This document shows, piece after piece, positions 14,001 through 21,714 of a stretch of DNA of 32,583 nucleotides. Made by a program: the position numbers and the translations under genes. This DNA comes from J038 sp034437535 (GTDB lineage: Bacteria; Chloroflexota; Anaerolineae; Aggregatilineales; Phototrophicaceae). The notes below the pieces were generated by a model. That model saw only the letters and a program-made list of their open reading frames with translations, did no database searches and was not told the DNA's origin. The stretch is taken from positions 1 through 32,583 of the forward strand of contig DAOTTZ010000162.1 in NCBI GenBank assembly GCA_034437535.1, given 5' to 3'. The first letter of the stretch is position 1; every line of letters starts with the position of its first letter.

Positions 14001-15912
14001 CACCCACCAGCCGTATGATGTGCTGTATGACATGTTCTTCGACCCGGAAGAAGACGGCACCTTCCAGATCAACGTCTTTAACTGGGACGGTGCGGCTCTG
14101 TTTGGCTTTGACTTTACCGACACACCGCTCAACCTGCTGTATGTCGGCGGTTCCTTCGGCGGTTTCGGGTCGTTTAACAACGGGTTCCAGGCCACCAATG
14201 ATATGTATCCCTTCAACAACAACGTGGTCATGGTTCCGATCCCGGCGAGTTGGCTGGGCCTGAGCGACACCAACACCGATTTCAATTTCGACTTCGGGAC
14301 GCTGGTTGATCTGAATGGGTACTTCGACTTCTCGCCGATATTCGGGTATGATGTGACCACTGATGAGGTGTTCAACTTTAACGATGCGTCGGGTAATGTT
14401 GGTGGGCCGTTCCCCGGCCCGCCGACCTGGTTCGACCTCGATCCCTTCAACTTGCCGGTTGATTATGACTTTAGCGGCCTGCCACCGTCTGCCTCGCCGC
14501 CGCCAGTTCTGTTACTGCACCATCACAACGGGAGCAATGTCACTCGTCCGGAACTGGTCTTCTTCGATGCGCCGACGGTGACGATTGATAAAACCGTTGC
14601 TGATACGACCGTTGTCACCGGCCAGGATCTGACCTACACCCTGACCGTTACTAACAACAGCGGAGCGGCGACGACCGATCCTTATGTCGTCCGTGACCTC
14701 TTGCCAGACGACGTGACCTACGTCAGCGATACCTGCCCGACAGCCAGTACGGTTACGCCGGCACCGGGTGCGGTCGTTGAGTGTACCATTCCGGCGGGCA
14801 TCCCGGCGGGCGGTAGCACCAGCTTCGATATCGTAGCGACAATCAACGCTGATGGTGGTACCACCTTTACCAACAATGTCGAGTTGACGCTAGCTGGTGC
14901 TCCAGTAGTTGTCCAGCTCGATGTCGCTGAACTGGATTACACCGTACCGTCGGCCCTGGTGGCGACGAAAGAGGTGGTATCCGCCGGGTCGACCGGGGAC
15001 GAGATCACCTACGCGGTGACCCTGACCAACGGCACCCCGGATGACATCGTGGGTGATCTCTTCATCCGTGACATCATCCCGGCTGGGCTGACTTACGTCA
15101 GCGATACCTGTGCCGGTAGCTTCTTGTTCGTGGATGCCGTCAGCGGCAACGACGTACTCGAATGCCCGATACCAGGTGGCCTGGCCGCTGGTGCGAGCTT
15201 CAGCTTTGACATCGTGGCGACGATTGATGCCCCGGTCGGGACGTCGATTGTCAACGTGATCGAAGTGTACTCAGACGATGACCCGGATGAACTGCTGACG
15301 CAGACCGACAACACCTTCCTGGTGCAAGATCTGCTCACGTTCACCACGCTGGTTGAAACCGAGAACGGCTTCCCGATCTTCAATGGTTCGGTCGTTCCGT
15401 CCTTCAACGTGACCCAAATGGTGATGACCTTCAGCGATGATCTGCTGGGTGGCACCGGGCCAGACGGCGCGGAGAACCCCGACAACTATCGTCTGCTGGC
15501 AGAGGGTAGCGGCGAAAACTTCACGACACGCACCTGTGATGAGCCGGTGGCGGTCGATGATATCCCGCTGGACTTCACCGTCAGCCATGATGGCGGCAAC
15601 GTGGTCACCATGACGATCACCGGGCCGGATCCGTATCCGCCGCTGACCGAAGGCCAGTACCGCGTGATGATCTGCGGTAGCACCTCCATCATGAACACCA
15701 GTGGCGTGCCGCTGGATGGCAACGGCGACGGCGTGCCGGGTGACGACGCAGTCGTGACCTTCACCATCGGTAGACTGGAAAGCGGTCAGCCGGGCGGTGA
15801 GGTCGGCGGTGTCGTCCAACCGGAAGACCTGGGTGTGACCGAACTCCCCGCGACGGGTGAAACCCCGCTGTGGGCCTGGATCCTCCAGTTCATCCTGGAT
15901 ATGGATGAGTAG
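11068..15912 (+). CDS. Large secreted S8 subtilase with PA, DUF11 and LPATG-like tail
   Basis: The protein has 1614 residues. Signal peptide 1-24; I9-like prodomain about 122-225; subtilisin-type serine protease with D251 (GIIDSGID), H314 (NGHGSHVAG), oxyanion N427 (SAGNSG) and S664 (GGTSMAAPHVAG). A protease-associated domain is inserted around 480-600. Next comes a beta-rich region, then two DUF11 repeats (about 1170-1285 and 1297-1415), a Big-like domain (about 1430-1575) and the shared tail QPEDLGVTELPATGETP plus LWAWILQFILDMDE. All catalytic residues are intact, so it should be an active extracellular protease. AAAGGGA sits about 8 bases before the ATG. It is probably co-transcribed with the preceding secreted gene and ends at the terminator at 15941. 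Confidence 0.93.
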   Translation: MGNRRLILLVLLLVMALSVVPSFAQEDDGDEQDDATASQVQTARPAVDATGVLQTDLQPSPDELDRIAELRSQLNPEAYRYTLDESFVPYEDGEINFAPPSPAIQAGDPSLPSAGALPDSGPVTVLVLFSRSSALDTVRPTDIANSEAQLNAVNSAAAQVRAAQAGDISTLQGTFGATLVSELSHVFSGVVVTVDVSQIDAIAALPNVSGVYPDQPVELENANSVPFIGTVSAWTNGTGFTGDGIDVGIIDSGIDYLHTNFGGPGSGYGSADTLTLDGTEFNSKVVGGFDYVGDGWVAGAPLAPDPDPWDCNGHGSHVAGTAGGFGVNSDGTTYTGAYNATTDFADLRVGPGVAPESRLHALKIGDCTPSVSFVGAIAAIDNYVIPEGLDVVNNSYGGPYGTPLEPLVLAFERATDAGVIMVGSAGNSGDTYFVNGAPNIANSNIAVASTVSDVAYQGLLVDDLGAGTSTVVPVSNSVNGNPAIPPIGPLPLLAVTGPGTAGGCNATDYDDFTGPNAGAVAVIRWDDGTCGSVTRMTNAVNNGNVGGLVVITTDPADAPFILLNCGDASGGPVTTSPISCVSTQLAEDYLFTNPTNYEVTFDGTLSAFLSDSFADQVSSFTSRGPVIAAGDTVRLKPDVSAPGDLIFSAAAGTGTEGVFLGGTSMAAPHVAGVAALLRQIYPTYSVQQIKALIMNTATNDLWTGINQTGDNFSPPRIGTGRVDVQNAIQHNAIAYSADNPEGVHVSFGVIDAVAPGSMVQRIIIQDTSGTGGTYNVNYTPYLDANGVSVTLSASSVSVPANGSATINVTLNYDPAAMDEDALIDPTMTTTQATGFGAFPRAWNREESGYVTFSGPGSDLRVAVHAMPRPAGDRSLAANPVSTGPTGSTFIDLQGPGVDTSGTLTRDQFSVVSQVSAFNALVTMPNDGLTGPELDRGDIQHIGISSDYQAQLALAGGNVATAIGNTTIFIGFSTYDNWSTHQPYDVLYDMFFDPEEDGTFQINVFNWDGAALFGFDFTDTPLNLLYVGGSFGGFGSFNNGFQATNDMYPFNNNVVMVPIPASWLGLSDTNTDFNFDFGTLVDLNGYFDFSPIFGYDVTTDEVFNFNDASGNVGGPFPGPPTWFDLDPFNLPVDYDFSGLPPSASPPPVLLLHHHNGSNVTRPELVFFDAPTVTIDKTVADTTVVTGQDLTYTLTVTNNSGAATTDPYVVRDLLPDDVTYVSDTCPTASTVTPAPGAVVECTIPAGIPAGGSTSFDIVATINADGGTTFTNNVELTLAGAPVVVQLDVAELDYTVPSALVATKEVVSAGSTGDEITYAVTLTNGTPDDIVGDLFIRDIIPAGLTYVSDTCAGSFLFVDAVSGNDVLECPIPGGLAAGASFSFDIVATIDAPVGTSIVNVIEVYSDDDPDELLTQTDNTFLVQDLLTFTTLVETENGFPIFNGSVVPSFNVTQMVMTFSDDLLGGTGPDGAENPDNYRLLAEGSGENFTTRTCDEPVAVDDIPLDFTVSHDGGNVVTMTITGPDPYPPLTEGQYRVMICGSTSIMNTSGVPLDGNGDGVPGDDAVVTFTIGRLESGQPGGEVGGVVQPEDLGVTELPATGETPLWAWILQFILDMDE

Positions 15913-15940
15913 GTAAACCCCAAGCACGAACCAACACAAG

Positions 15941-15967
15941 GAGGCTCGCCCCGGCGGGCCTCTTTTT
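15941..15967 (+). terminator. Rho-independent terminator of the subtilase gene
   Basis: GAGGCTCGCC (15941-15950) pairs with GGCGGGCCTC (15953-15962) with one G-U, and TTTTT follows. It lies 28 bases past the stop codon. Confidence 0.85.
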
Positions 15968-15973
15968 CGTCCC

Positions 15974-16001
15974 TTGCGGATGACCGCTCCTGTTGTATAA
16001 T
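15974..16001 (+). promoter_or_regulatory. Promoter of tRNA-Gln
   Basis: TTGCGG (15974-15979), a 16-base spacer and a perfect TATAAT (15996-16001). The start of transcription would fall about 10 bases before the mature tRNA. Confidence 0.6.
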
Positions 16002-16017
16002 GAAAAAAGCAAATTGA

Positions 16018-16089
16018 TGAGGAGTAGCCAAGCGGCAAGGCGCCTGACTTTGGATCAGGAGATCGTAGGTTCGAATCCTACCTCCTCAG
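16018..16089 (+). tRNA. tRNA-Gln (anticodon TTG)
   Basis: The 72-base cloverleaf is complete. The acceptor TGAGGAG (16018-16024) pairs with CTCCTCA (16082-16088), discriminator G16089. The anticodon stem CCTGA/TCAGG frames the loop CTTTGGA with anticodon TTG at 16050-16052, reading CAA/CAG. The T arm is GTAGG-TTCGAAT-CCTAC. CCA is not encoded. It has its own promoter and terminator. Confidence 0.97.
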
Positions 16090-16099
16090 TTACACAAAG

Positions 16100-16121
16100 C
16101 CGACTGTTCAAGTCGGTTTTT
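16100..16121 (+). terminator. Terminator of the tRNA gene
   Basis: CCGACT (16100-16105) pairs with AGTCGG (16111-16116), 5-base loop, followed by TTTTT. It lies 7 bases before the end of the convergent flavodoxin-like gene and could also act weakly on that strand. Confidence 0.8.
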
Positions 16122-16128
16122 GCGTTTA

Positions 16129-16659
16129 TTAGAGGATGGGGACTGGCTTGAGCAAGGGCACCAGGTCACGCGCCCAGGTGTGGATGGCGTCCCAATCGCG
16201 ATGATCGCCCTCATGCCAGATGCCCAGCATCATGCTGAACCGGAACTTCAGGCGGTCGGTCAACTTCGGCACTTCATCCAGGATCAGCGACCCGGCGAAG
16301 GTGGCTTCGATGACCGGATGTGCGATGGCGCGTACCGGCTGGAACCAATCCCCCACCAGTTGATCGGCCTTCGGGTTCCGCAGGGCCAGCGTCATACACA
16401 CCATAAATGTCGCAAAGGTTTTATGCACCAACGCGGCCTGATGCGTCTTTAAGAACGTCATCGCCTCCGGGAGCCAGGCCCCATGATGAATGGCACTCCC
16501 CGCAATCACACCCAGGTACGGCGTCAGATCGTCCACTGCTTGCATCGGGCAGAGGTCAACATCTAATCCCTGTTCGGTCAGCGTCTGGCCGATGGCCTCT
16601 GCTACACCAGCGGTGCTACCTCCCCGGCTGGCGTAAGTGACAAGAAATTTGTCGTTCAT
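16129..16659 (-). CDS. Flavodoxin-domain protein (HemG-like fold)
   Basis: The 176-residue protein begins KFLVTYASRGGSTAGVAEAIG. T-Y-A-S-R-G-G-S-T matches the FMN phosphate loop of the Flavodoxin_5 group that includes HemG, the protoporphyrinogen oxidase. GVIAGSAIHHGAWLPEAMTFL supplies the second flavin-contacting loop. It should carry electrons using FMN in the cytoplasm; the partner is unknown, and no heme genes are near, so hemG is not assigned. A strong Shine-Dalgarno (AAGGAG) lies 6 bases before the ATG. It follows the hydrolase gene by 62 bases on the same strand. Confidence 0.82.
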   Translation of the reverse strand: MNDKFLVTYASRGGSTAGVAEAIGQTLTEQGLDVDLCPMQAVDDLTPYLGVIAGSAIHHGAWLPEAMTFLKTHQAALVHKTFATFMVCMTLALRNPKADQLVGDWFQPVRAIAHPVIEATFAGSLILDEVPKLTDRLKFRFSMMLGIWHEGDHRDWDAIHTWARDLVPLLKPVPIL

Positions 16660-16721
16660 AACGACTCCTTTTCTTTGACGATACCCCGCCTGCCTATCAC
16701 CGGATAGTGTAAGATGTCATC

Positions 16722-17612
16722 TCAGGACAGGCTATCTGCCAGGAAATTGAGGATCGCCGGGCCGACCGTCTCCGGCGCGACCTGGAACAGATCGCTATGC
16801 CCGCCGCCGTCGATCAACACCCGCGCTTTCGGTTCTCCGGCGGCGTCATAAAGCCGCTGGGTGTGCGCCGGTAAGATGGTGCGGTCGCGGGTGCCATGTA
16901 AGAACAAGATCGGGCGCGGCGCGATGTCGCCCACCACGTCGATTGGGCGCACCGCACGCATCGAATCGCCCGCCATGTTCCCGGCCAGCAGAACTGTGAT
17001 GCGATCCCAGGGGAAGGGCGGCAGGCCGGTGAGTGAGGTCACACCGTCGCCGATGACATCGTTCAGCGATGTATACGCGGTATCCACGATCAACCCGCGT
17101 GCGTCGGGCAGGGCCGGCATGGCACGGATGGCGGTCGCGCCGCCCATCGACCGCCCGAACAACACCACATCTTGCACGCCCGGTTGCCCGCTCACAAATT
17201 CAAACGCCGCTATCACATCACGGACTTCATGCAGGCCCATTGTGGTGCGGTCGCCATCGCTATCGCCGCTGTTCCGCAGGTCGAACAACAACGCGCCATA
17301 GCCAGCGTTGATGATGAGGTCGGCCTCCGCGATGAACTGCCCCCGGTTCCCGGCATGGCCGTGTACGAACAAGACCACCGCGCCGGTCTCCGCCGCCGGT
17401 GGGATGTACCACCCGGACAGCCGCAGGCCGTCCACCGTGCGGAAGCTCACGTCTTGCAACCCGTTGAACGTCTCCGGCGGGGCCGGCAGGCTGATTTCCG
17501 GCGGGTAGACCAGGGCGCGGGCTTGCTGGTAACTTAAGTAGGTACCGGTCGCCAGGACGGCCAGCGTCAGTGTGATGACTGTGAACAAGAGCAAATTACG
17601 GACTCGTTTCAT
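16722..17612 (-). CDS. Membrane-anchored or exported alpha/beta hydrolase
   Basis: From the ATG at 17612 the protein has 296 residues. Residues about 7-25 (LLLFTVITLTLAVLATGTYL) form a signal anchor. The catalytic domain has VLFVHGHAGN (oxyanion), the nucleophile elbow GRSMGG, an Asp in HGTRDRTI and a His in GGGHSD, so the triad is complete. It belongs with the serine aminopeptidase/BAAT-like hydrolases; substrate unknown. An in-frame start at 17672 would add 20 residues in front of the basic signal sequence MKRVRN; I prefer 17612 because it begins right at that sequence, though its ribosome site is weak. Confidence 0.85.
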   Translation of the reverse strand: MKRVRNLLLFTVITLTLAVLATGTYLSYQQARALVYPPEISLPAPPETFNGLQDVSFRTVDGLRLSGWYIPPAAETGAVVLFVHGHAGNRGQFIAEADLIINAGYGALLFDLRNSGDSDGDRTTMGLHEVRDVIAAFEFVSGQPGVQDVVLFGRSMGGATAIRAMPALPDARGLIVDTAYTSLNDVIGDGVTSLTGLPPFPWDRITVLLAGNMAGDSMRAVRPIDVVGDIAPRPILFLHGTRDRTILPAHTQRLYDAAGEPKARVLIDGGGHSDLFQVAPETVGPAILNFLADSLS

Positions 17613-17663
17613 CAAAAATATGCCTATCGATTCAAATCGAATTATCTCACACGATCCACAGGA

Positions 17664-17691
17664 TTTTAACATGCGCCGGGTACGGTATAAT
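17664..17691 (+). promoter_or_regulatory. Candidate promoter of the VWA protein
   Basis: A perfect TATAAT lies at 17686-17691, with only a weak -35 (TTTTAA, 17664-17669; spacer 16). It is 70 bases before the ATG at 17761. Confidence 0.45.
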
Positions 17692-17760
17692 GGGCTTGTT
17701 TACATCCCGGCCTGCCGGGACTACAGGCCACATTTGAACTGAGTCAGGATTTGTGTTGTT

Positions 17761-20730
17761 ATGACGGTAACTACGCCCGCCGCTTTACTGTTGCTTCTCG
17801 TCGCGCTCCCCATTGTCTATTATATCGGTTGGCCGCGCAGTCGCTTTCGGCGCGTGCGGGATGGCTTCAGCCTGGGCTTACGGACGATCATTCTGGTGTG
17901 CCTGGTGCTGGCCCTGGCTGGCGTGCAGGTGGTGCAATCTGCCGACCGGCTGGCGGTCGTCTATCTGGTGGATGTTTCCAGCAGTATCGCCGCCACGGAT
18001 GACATGACCGCCGTCGTCACCCGTGATGATCCCGCGCTTCAGTACATCCAGCAGAGCTTGCAGAGTATGCGCCCGGACGATCAGGCCGGGGTGGTGGTCT
18101 TTGCGGAGACCGCGCAGATCGCCCGGAGCATGAGCAACGCCCGCCAACTGGGCGAAATCCGCACCTTCCCACCGCCGGGCAACACCGATCTGTCCGCCGC
18201 CGTCCGGCTGGCCCTTGCCATGTTCCCGCAGGATGCCGCCCGGCGCATCGTCGTCTTGAGTGACGGCCAGCCCACCCTGGGCGATTGGCAATCTGCCGCG
18301 CAACTGGCCGCCGCTGGCGGCGTCGAGATCAGTTATGTGCGGTTTCGGCCTCCGAGTGTGCCGGAGATCCTGGTGCGTGAGGTCAGCGTGCCCACCGTGC
18401 TGAACGAAGACCAGGATTTTACGATGGTCGTCACCATCGAAGCCGAGCAAGCCACCCGCGCCGAGATCAGCGTGTATTCCGCCGGGCAACTTATCGACCG
18501 TCAGGCCCGCGACCTGAGCCAGGGAGAAAATCGCTATTCCCTGCGGCTTAACAGCGGCACCTCCGGCTTTCGAGATTTTGAGGTGCGCGTAGAGCCAGTC
18601 GCCGGTGAGGGTGACGCCTTCCGCCAGAACAACCGGCTATCTGCCTTTAGCCAGGTGGAAGGCGTGCCGCGTGTGTTGGTCGTCGATGGCAGTCATGGTG
18701 CGGTGGACGAATTGCGTTATCTCGTCCCTGCGCTGGAAGATGTCGGCTTGCTGGTCGATGTCATCCAACCCGGTGCCTTGCCCCTCACGCTGGATGGGCT
18801 GGCGACCTATCAGGCGGTTGTGCTGGCGAACGTCCCCGCCCCGGATCTCACGCCGCAACGGATGCAAACCCTTTATACCTTTGTATCTGATTTTGGCGGT
18901 GGGTTGGTCGTCGTTGGCGGGCCGGAAAGCTACGGCCCCGGCGGATATTACCAGACTCCGCTGGAAGACGCCTTGCCCGTCACCATGCAGATCGAGGATC
19001 AAGAACGCCTGCCACAACTCACCATCGCTTACGTCATCGACCGTTCCGGCAGTATGGGGCAGGAATCCCCCTCCGGCATCCCGCATATCGACCTGGCAAA
19101 AGAGGCCATCATCCGCTCGATTGACTTCCTGCAACCTACCGACCGGGCGGCGGTCGTCTCGTTTGATAGCGACGCCATCCCCATCGCACAATTTCAGGAT
19201 GTCAACGACCGCACCAACTTGCAACGGTTGGTCGCGTCGTTGCGGGCCAGTGGCGGCACCAGCATCATCGCCGGGATGCGCTATGTCGCGGAGCGCATCG
19301 TACAAGAACCATCGGAGATCAAACACATCATCCTGCTGACGGATGGCGGCGCGGCCCAGGGGAATCTGGTTGAATTGGTGGACGATCTGCGCGACGGCCA
19401 GAACGTCACCACGTCGGTCATTACCATCGGCGGCTTTGAGGCTCCCTTCCTGGCGGAGATGGCCGAAGCCGGTGACGGCAATTATCACATCGTGCCGGAT
19501 GCCGACACCATCCCCAGCATCTTCACCGCAGAGGCTATCCTTGCCACCCGCACCTACATCCAGGAGGAATCCTTCACGCCGCGCCAGCGCAATCACCCTA
19601 TCTTGCGTGGAATCGGCGGTCTGCCCGCGCTGGAAGGCTACGTCACCACCACGCCGCGCACCACCGCGACCGTCGTGCTGGAAGGCCCCGACCCTTACAA
19701 CGACCCGATCATGGCCGTGTGGCAATTCGGCCTGGGGCGGAGTGTGGCCTTTGCCAGTGATGCCACCTCCCGCTGGAGCCAGAATTGGGTCGGCTGGGAG
19801 GGCTTCGCGCCGTTCTGGAGCCAGGCCGTCCGCTGGACGATCACCGAACGGGCCTCCGCCAACCTGGAAACCCGCGTTTTAGAGCAAGACGGCCAGGCCC
19901 GCATGATCGTGGATGCCCGCGATAACGACGGAGATTTCCTCAACGGGCTGGATCTCCGCACCAATGTCATCTACAGCCCGGAAGGCTCCGCCCAGTTGGT
20001 GCGCCTGCGTCAGGTCGCCCCCGGTCGGTATGAGGGGGGTTTCCAGCCCCAGGGAGACGGGGCCTACTTCCTCAGTGTGGGGGATGCCAGCGCGGCCAGC
20101 GATGACCCCACGCTTGAACTGAGCCAGACGACCGGTTGGGTCAAGAGTTATTCCAGTGAGTACGACATCCGCCCGCTGGATGAAGATGTGCTGGCGGTCA
20201 TGGCCGACCTGACCGGCGGGACTGATCTGCGCGATGACCCTGCCGCCGCTTTCTCCGCCACCGCAGACCCGAACCCGGCCCGCGTGCCGATCTGGCCGTA
20301 TCTGTTGATCCTGGCGATTGCGTTGTTGCCGCTGGATATTGCCGCCCGGCGTTTGCTCATCACCCGCAGTGATTTACGTCGCCTGCGAATTTGGTGGCGC
20401 GAGCGTGCCCTGCGCCGGGGGGAGGCCGACGAAGCGACCGCCGAACGACTCTCCACCCTTAAATCTGCCCGTGACCGCGCCCGTGCGGAGATGAGCGACG
20501 ACGAAAGTACCGCCGGTCGCCTGCGGAACCTGCGCCGCCCGCCGGCCATGAGTCAACCGCCGCCGGCCCAACCGCCCGGCCAGATGCGCTTTGATCGTCC
20601 ACCCACACCGCCGCCGGATCCACGCCCTGCGCCGCGCTTTGACGCGGACAGCGGCGAGGGCAACATCGGCTCACGCCTGCTCAAACGCCGCCGCCGTGAC
20701 AACGCCGACGACGAGGCCGACGACGCATGA
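17761..20730 (+). CDS. Membrane protein with two VWA domains and a GATase-like domain
   Basis: The protein has 989 residues. Two N-terminal membrane helices (about 7-24 and 39-58) lead to a first VWA domain with MIDAS DVSSS (71-75). A GATase1-like fold follows around 302-408 (VLVVDGSHGA, FGGGLVVVGGPESYGPGG), then a second VWA with DRSGS (427-431). A beta domain, a helix (about 845-862) and a 125-residue charged, Pro-rich tail end it. Both MIDAS motifs (DxSxS) look intact for divalent metal. The architecture matches BatA/B-like proteins of many bacteria, sometimes linked to MoxR chaperones; no MoxR ATPase is here. The GATase-like region lacks an obvious catalytic Cys. The role is unknown. Confidence 0.85.
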   Translation: MTVTTPAALLLLLVALPIVYYIGWPRSRFRRVRDGFSLGLRTIILVCLVLALAGVQVVQSADRLAVVYLVDVSSSIAATDDMTAVVTRDDPALQYIQQSLQSMRPDDQAGVVVFAETAQIARSMSNARQLGEIRTFPPPGNTDLSAAVRLALAMFPQDAARRIVVLSDGQPTLGDWQSAAQLAAAGGVEISYVRFRPPSVPEILVREVSVPTVLNEDQDFTMVVTIEAEQATRAEISVYSAGQLIDRQARDLSQGENRYSLRLNSGTSGFRDFEVRVEPVAGEGDAFRQNNRLSAFSQVEGVPRVLVVDGSHGAVDELRYLVPALEDVGLLVDVIQPGALPLTLDGLATYQAVVLANVPAPDLTPQRMQTLYTFVSDFGGGLVVVGGPESYGPGGYYQTPLEDALPVTMQIEDQERLPQLTIAYVIDRSGSMGQESPSGIPHIDLAKEAIIRSIDFLQPTDRAAVVSFDSDAIPIAQFQDVNDRTNLQRLVASLRASGGTSIIAGMRYVAERIVQEPSEIKHIILLTDGGAAQGNLVELVDDLRDGQNVTTSVITIGGFEAPFLAEMAEAGDGNYHIVPDADTIPSIFTAEAILATRTYIQEESFTPRQRNHPILRGIGGLPALEGYVTTTPRTTATVVLEGPDPYNDPIMAVWQFGLGRSVAFASDATSRWSQNWVGWEGFAPFWSQAVRWTITERASANLETRVLEQDGQARMIVDARDNDGDFLNGLDLRTNVIYSPEGSAQLVRLRQVAPGRYEGGFQPQGDGAYFLSVGDASAASDDPTLELSQTTGWVKSYSSEYDIRPLDEDVLAVMADLTGGTDLRDDPAAAFSATADPNPARVPIWPYLLILAIALLPLDIAARRLLITRSDLRRLRIWWRERALRRGEADEATAERLSTLKSARDRARAEMSDDESTAGRLRNLRRPPAMSQPPPAQPPGQMRFDRPPTPPPDPRPAPRFDADSGEGNIGSRLLKRRRRDNADDEADDA

Positions 20731-20751
20731 GCGTCCGCCCGGCACGTCATT

Positions 20752-21606
20752 CTACCCGCCGTTGAGATCGCGATATATCCGCTCGACTGAATCGACCAGA
20801 ATGCCAACCGAGTCAGGATCACGCCAGTAGGCAATGTGAGAGAGCGGATTCCAGTTTTCGTAGAAACGACCGACATCGACCTGATGATCTGCCGTGACTG
20901 CTTTAGCGTAGGCCGCGCTTAACGATTGGATGGGGTAGGCGATGGCGTCGTCCTGGTCGTAGAGGTTCAACCATTCGCCCGTCAGCGCGGGGTGATGCGT
21001 CGCCAGTTCTGGCGCAGGCACCTGGATCGGCGTGCCGAAATCTGCATAGCGCAGGCTCCACAACGGGAAGGGTGCGCCCAGTGTGTAGAAGCCGGTCAGC
21101 GTGTGGCCGCGTTCTAAGGGGGTACCTTGCATGACCGCCCGCACCTGCTCACTGATTAGCGGCTTGGCCTGGCTGTCGTTTTGGAGATCCCACAGGTAAT
21201 TGCTGGTGATAATCGTCCCCAGGCTGTGCGCGATAATCAACAACGGTGCGGAGCCACCGGCTGTCGCCGCTAACTGGGCGAAGTCCGCCGCGAAGACCGC
21301 ATGAATCGTATCGTATACCCGCCGGTCATGCGGTGTCTGCTGGTAGGCGATGGCATCGCCGATGTAACTTAAAATGAAGTGACGGAACACGCCGTAATTT
21401 TGCCGCTGGCGGATGGCGGCCAGCCGGGTACGCAGTAAGTTCTGCATCTGCTGGACGGCGGGTGCCCAGTGGATCAGCCGGATAGCGGCATTGCCATCGG
21501 TCGCCGCCTGGATTGCGTTCGTCAGTATCTGCGTCGAGTCTTCCAAGTCCGGGCGATTCTGTTCTCCCATGCCGTGTACCAGCGCAACGGCGATTTTTTG
21601 TACCAT
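20752..21606 (-). CDS. Alpha/beta hydrolase (lipase/PGAP1-like)
   Basis: The protein has 284 residues and no signal peptide. VALVHGMGEQ near the N-terminus and LLIIAHSLGTIITSNYLWD (nucleophile elbow H-S-L-G) mark an alpha/beta hydrolase. The catalytic Asp is probably within YDQDDAIAYP and the His in NPLSHIAYW. The pattern fits esterase/lipase families that act on lipids or cell-wall esters, with substrate unknown. A purine-rich AGGGGGAGG stretch lies just upstream of the ATG. It is convergent with the VWA gene, with only 21 bases between stops. Confidence 0.82.
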   Translation of the reverse strand: MVQKIAVALVHGMGEQNRPDLEDSTQILTNAIQAATDGNAAIRLIHWAPAVQQMQNLLRTRLAAIRQRQNYGVFRHFILSYIGDAIAYQQTPHDRRVYDTIHAVFAADFAQLAATAGGSAPLLIIAHSLGTIITSNYLWDLQNDSQAKPLISEQVRAVMQGTPLERGHTLTGFYTLGAPFPLWSLRYADFGTPIQVPAPELATHHPALTGEWLNLYDQDDAIAYPIQSLSAAYAKAVTADHQVDVGRFYENWNPLSHIAYWRDPDSVGILVDSVERIYRDLNGG

Positions 21607-21656
21607 AACCTCCCCCTAATGGTTGGGGTATTTCGCTTTCATCGTCTAAAATACAG

Positions 21657-21662
21657 TATAAT
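21657..21662 (+). promoter_or_regulatory. -10 element for the NfeD-stomatin operon
   Basis: A perfect TATAAT sits 52 bases before the NfeD start. No convincing -35 is seen, so only the -10 is reported. Confidence 0.4.
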
Positions 21663-21714
21663 TAAAGTGGAAGACCAATCAAAGTAATTAGGATCTAAGG
21701 AGATTGGTAAACGA

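Noticed and set aside
18637..19725. 362-codon antisense frame in the VWA gene
   Set aside because: Arg/Asp/His-rich shadow of the VWA coding strand with no recognisable motif.
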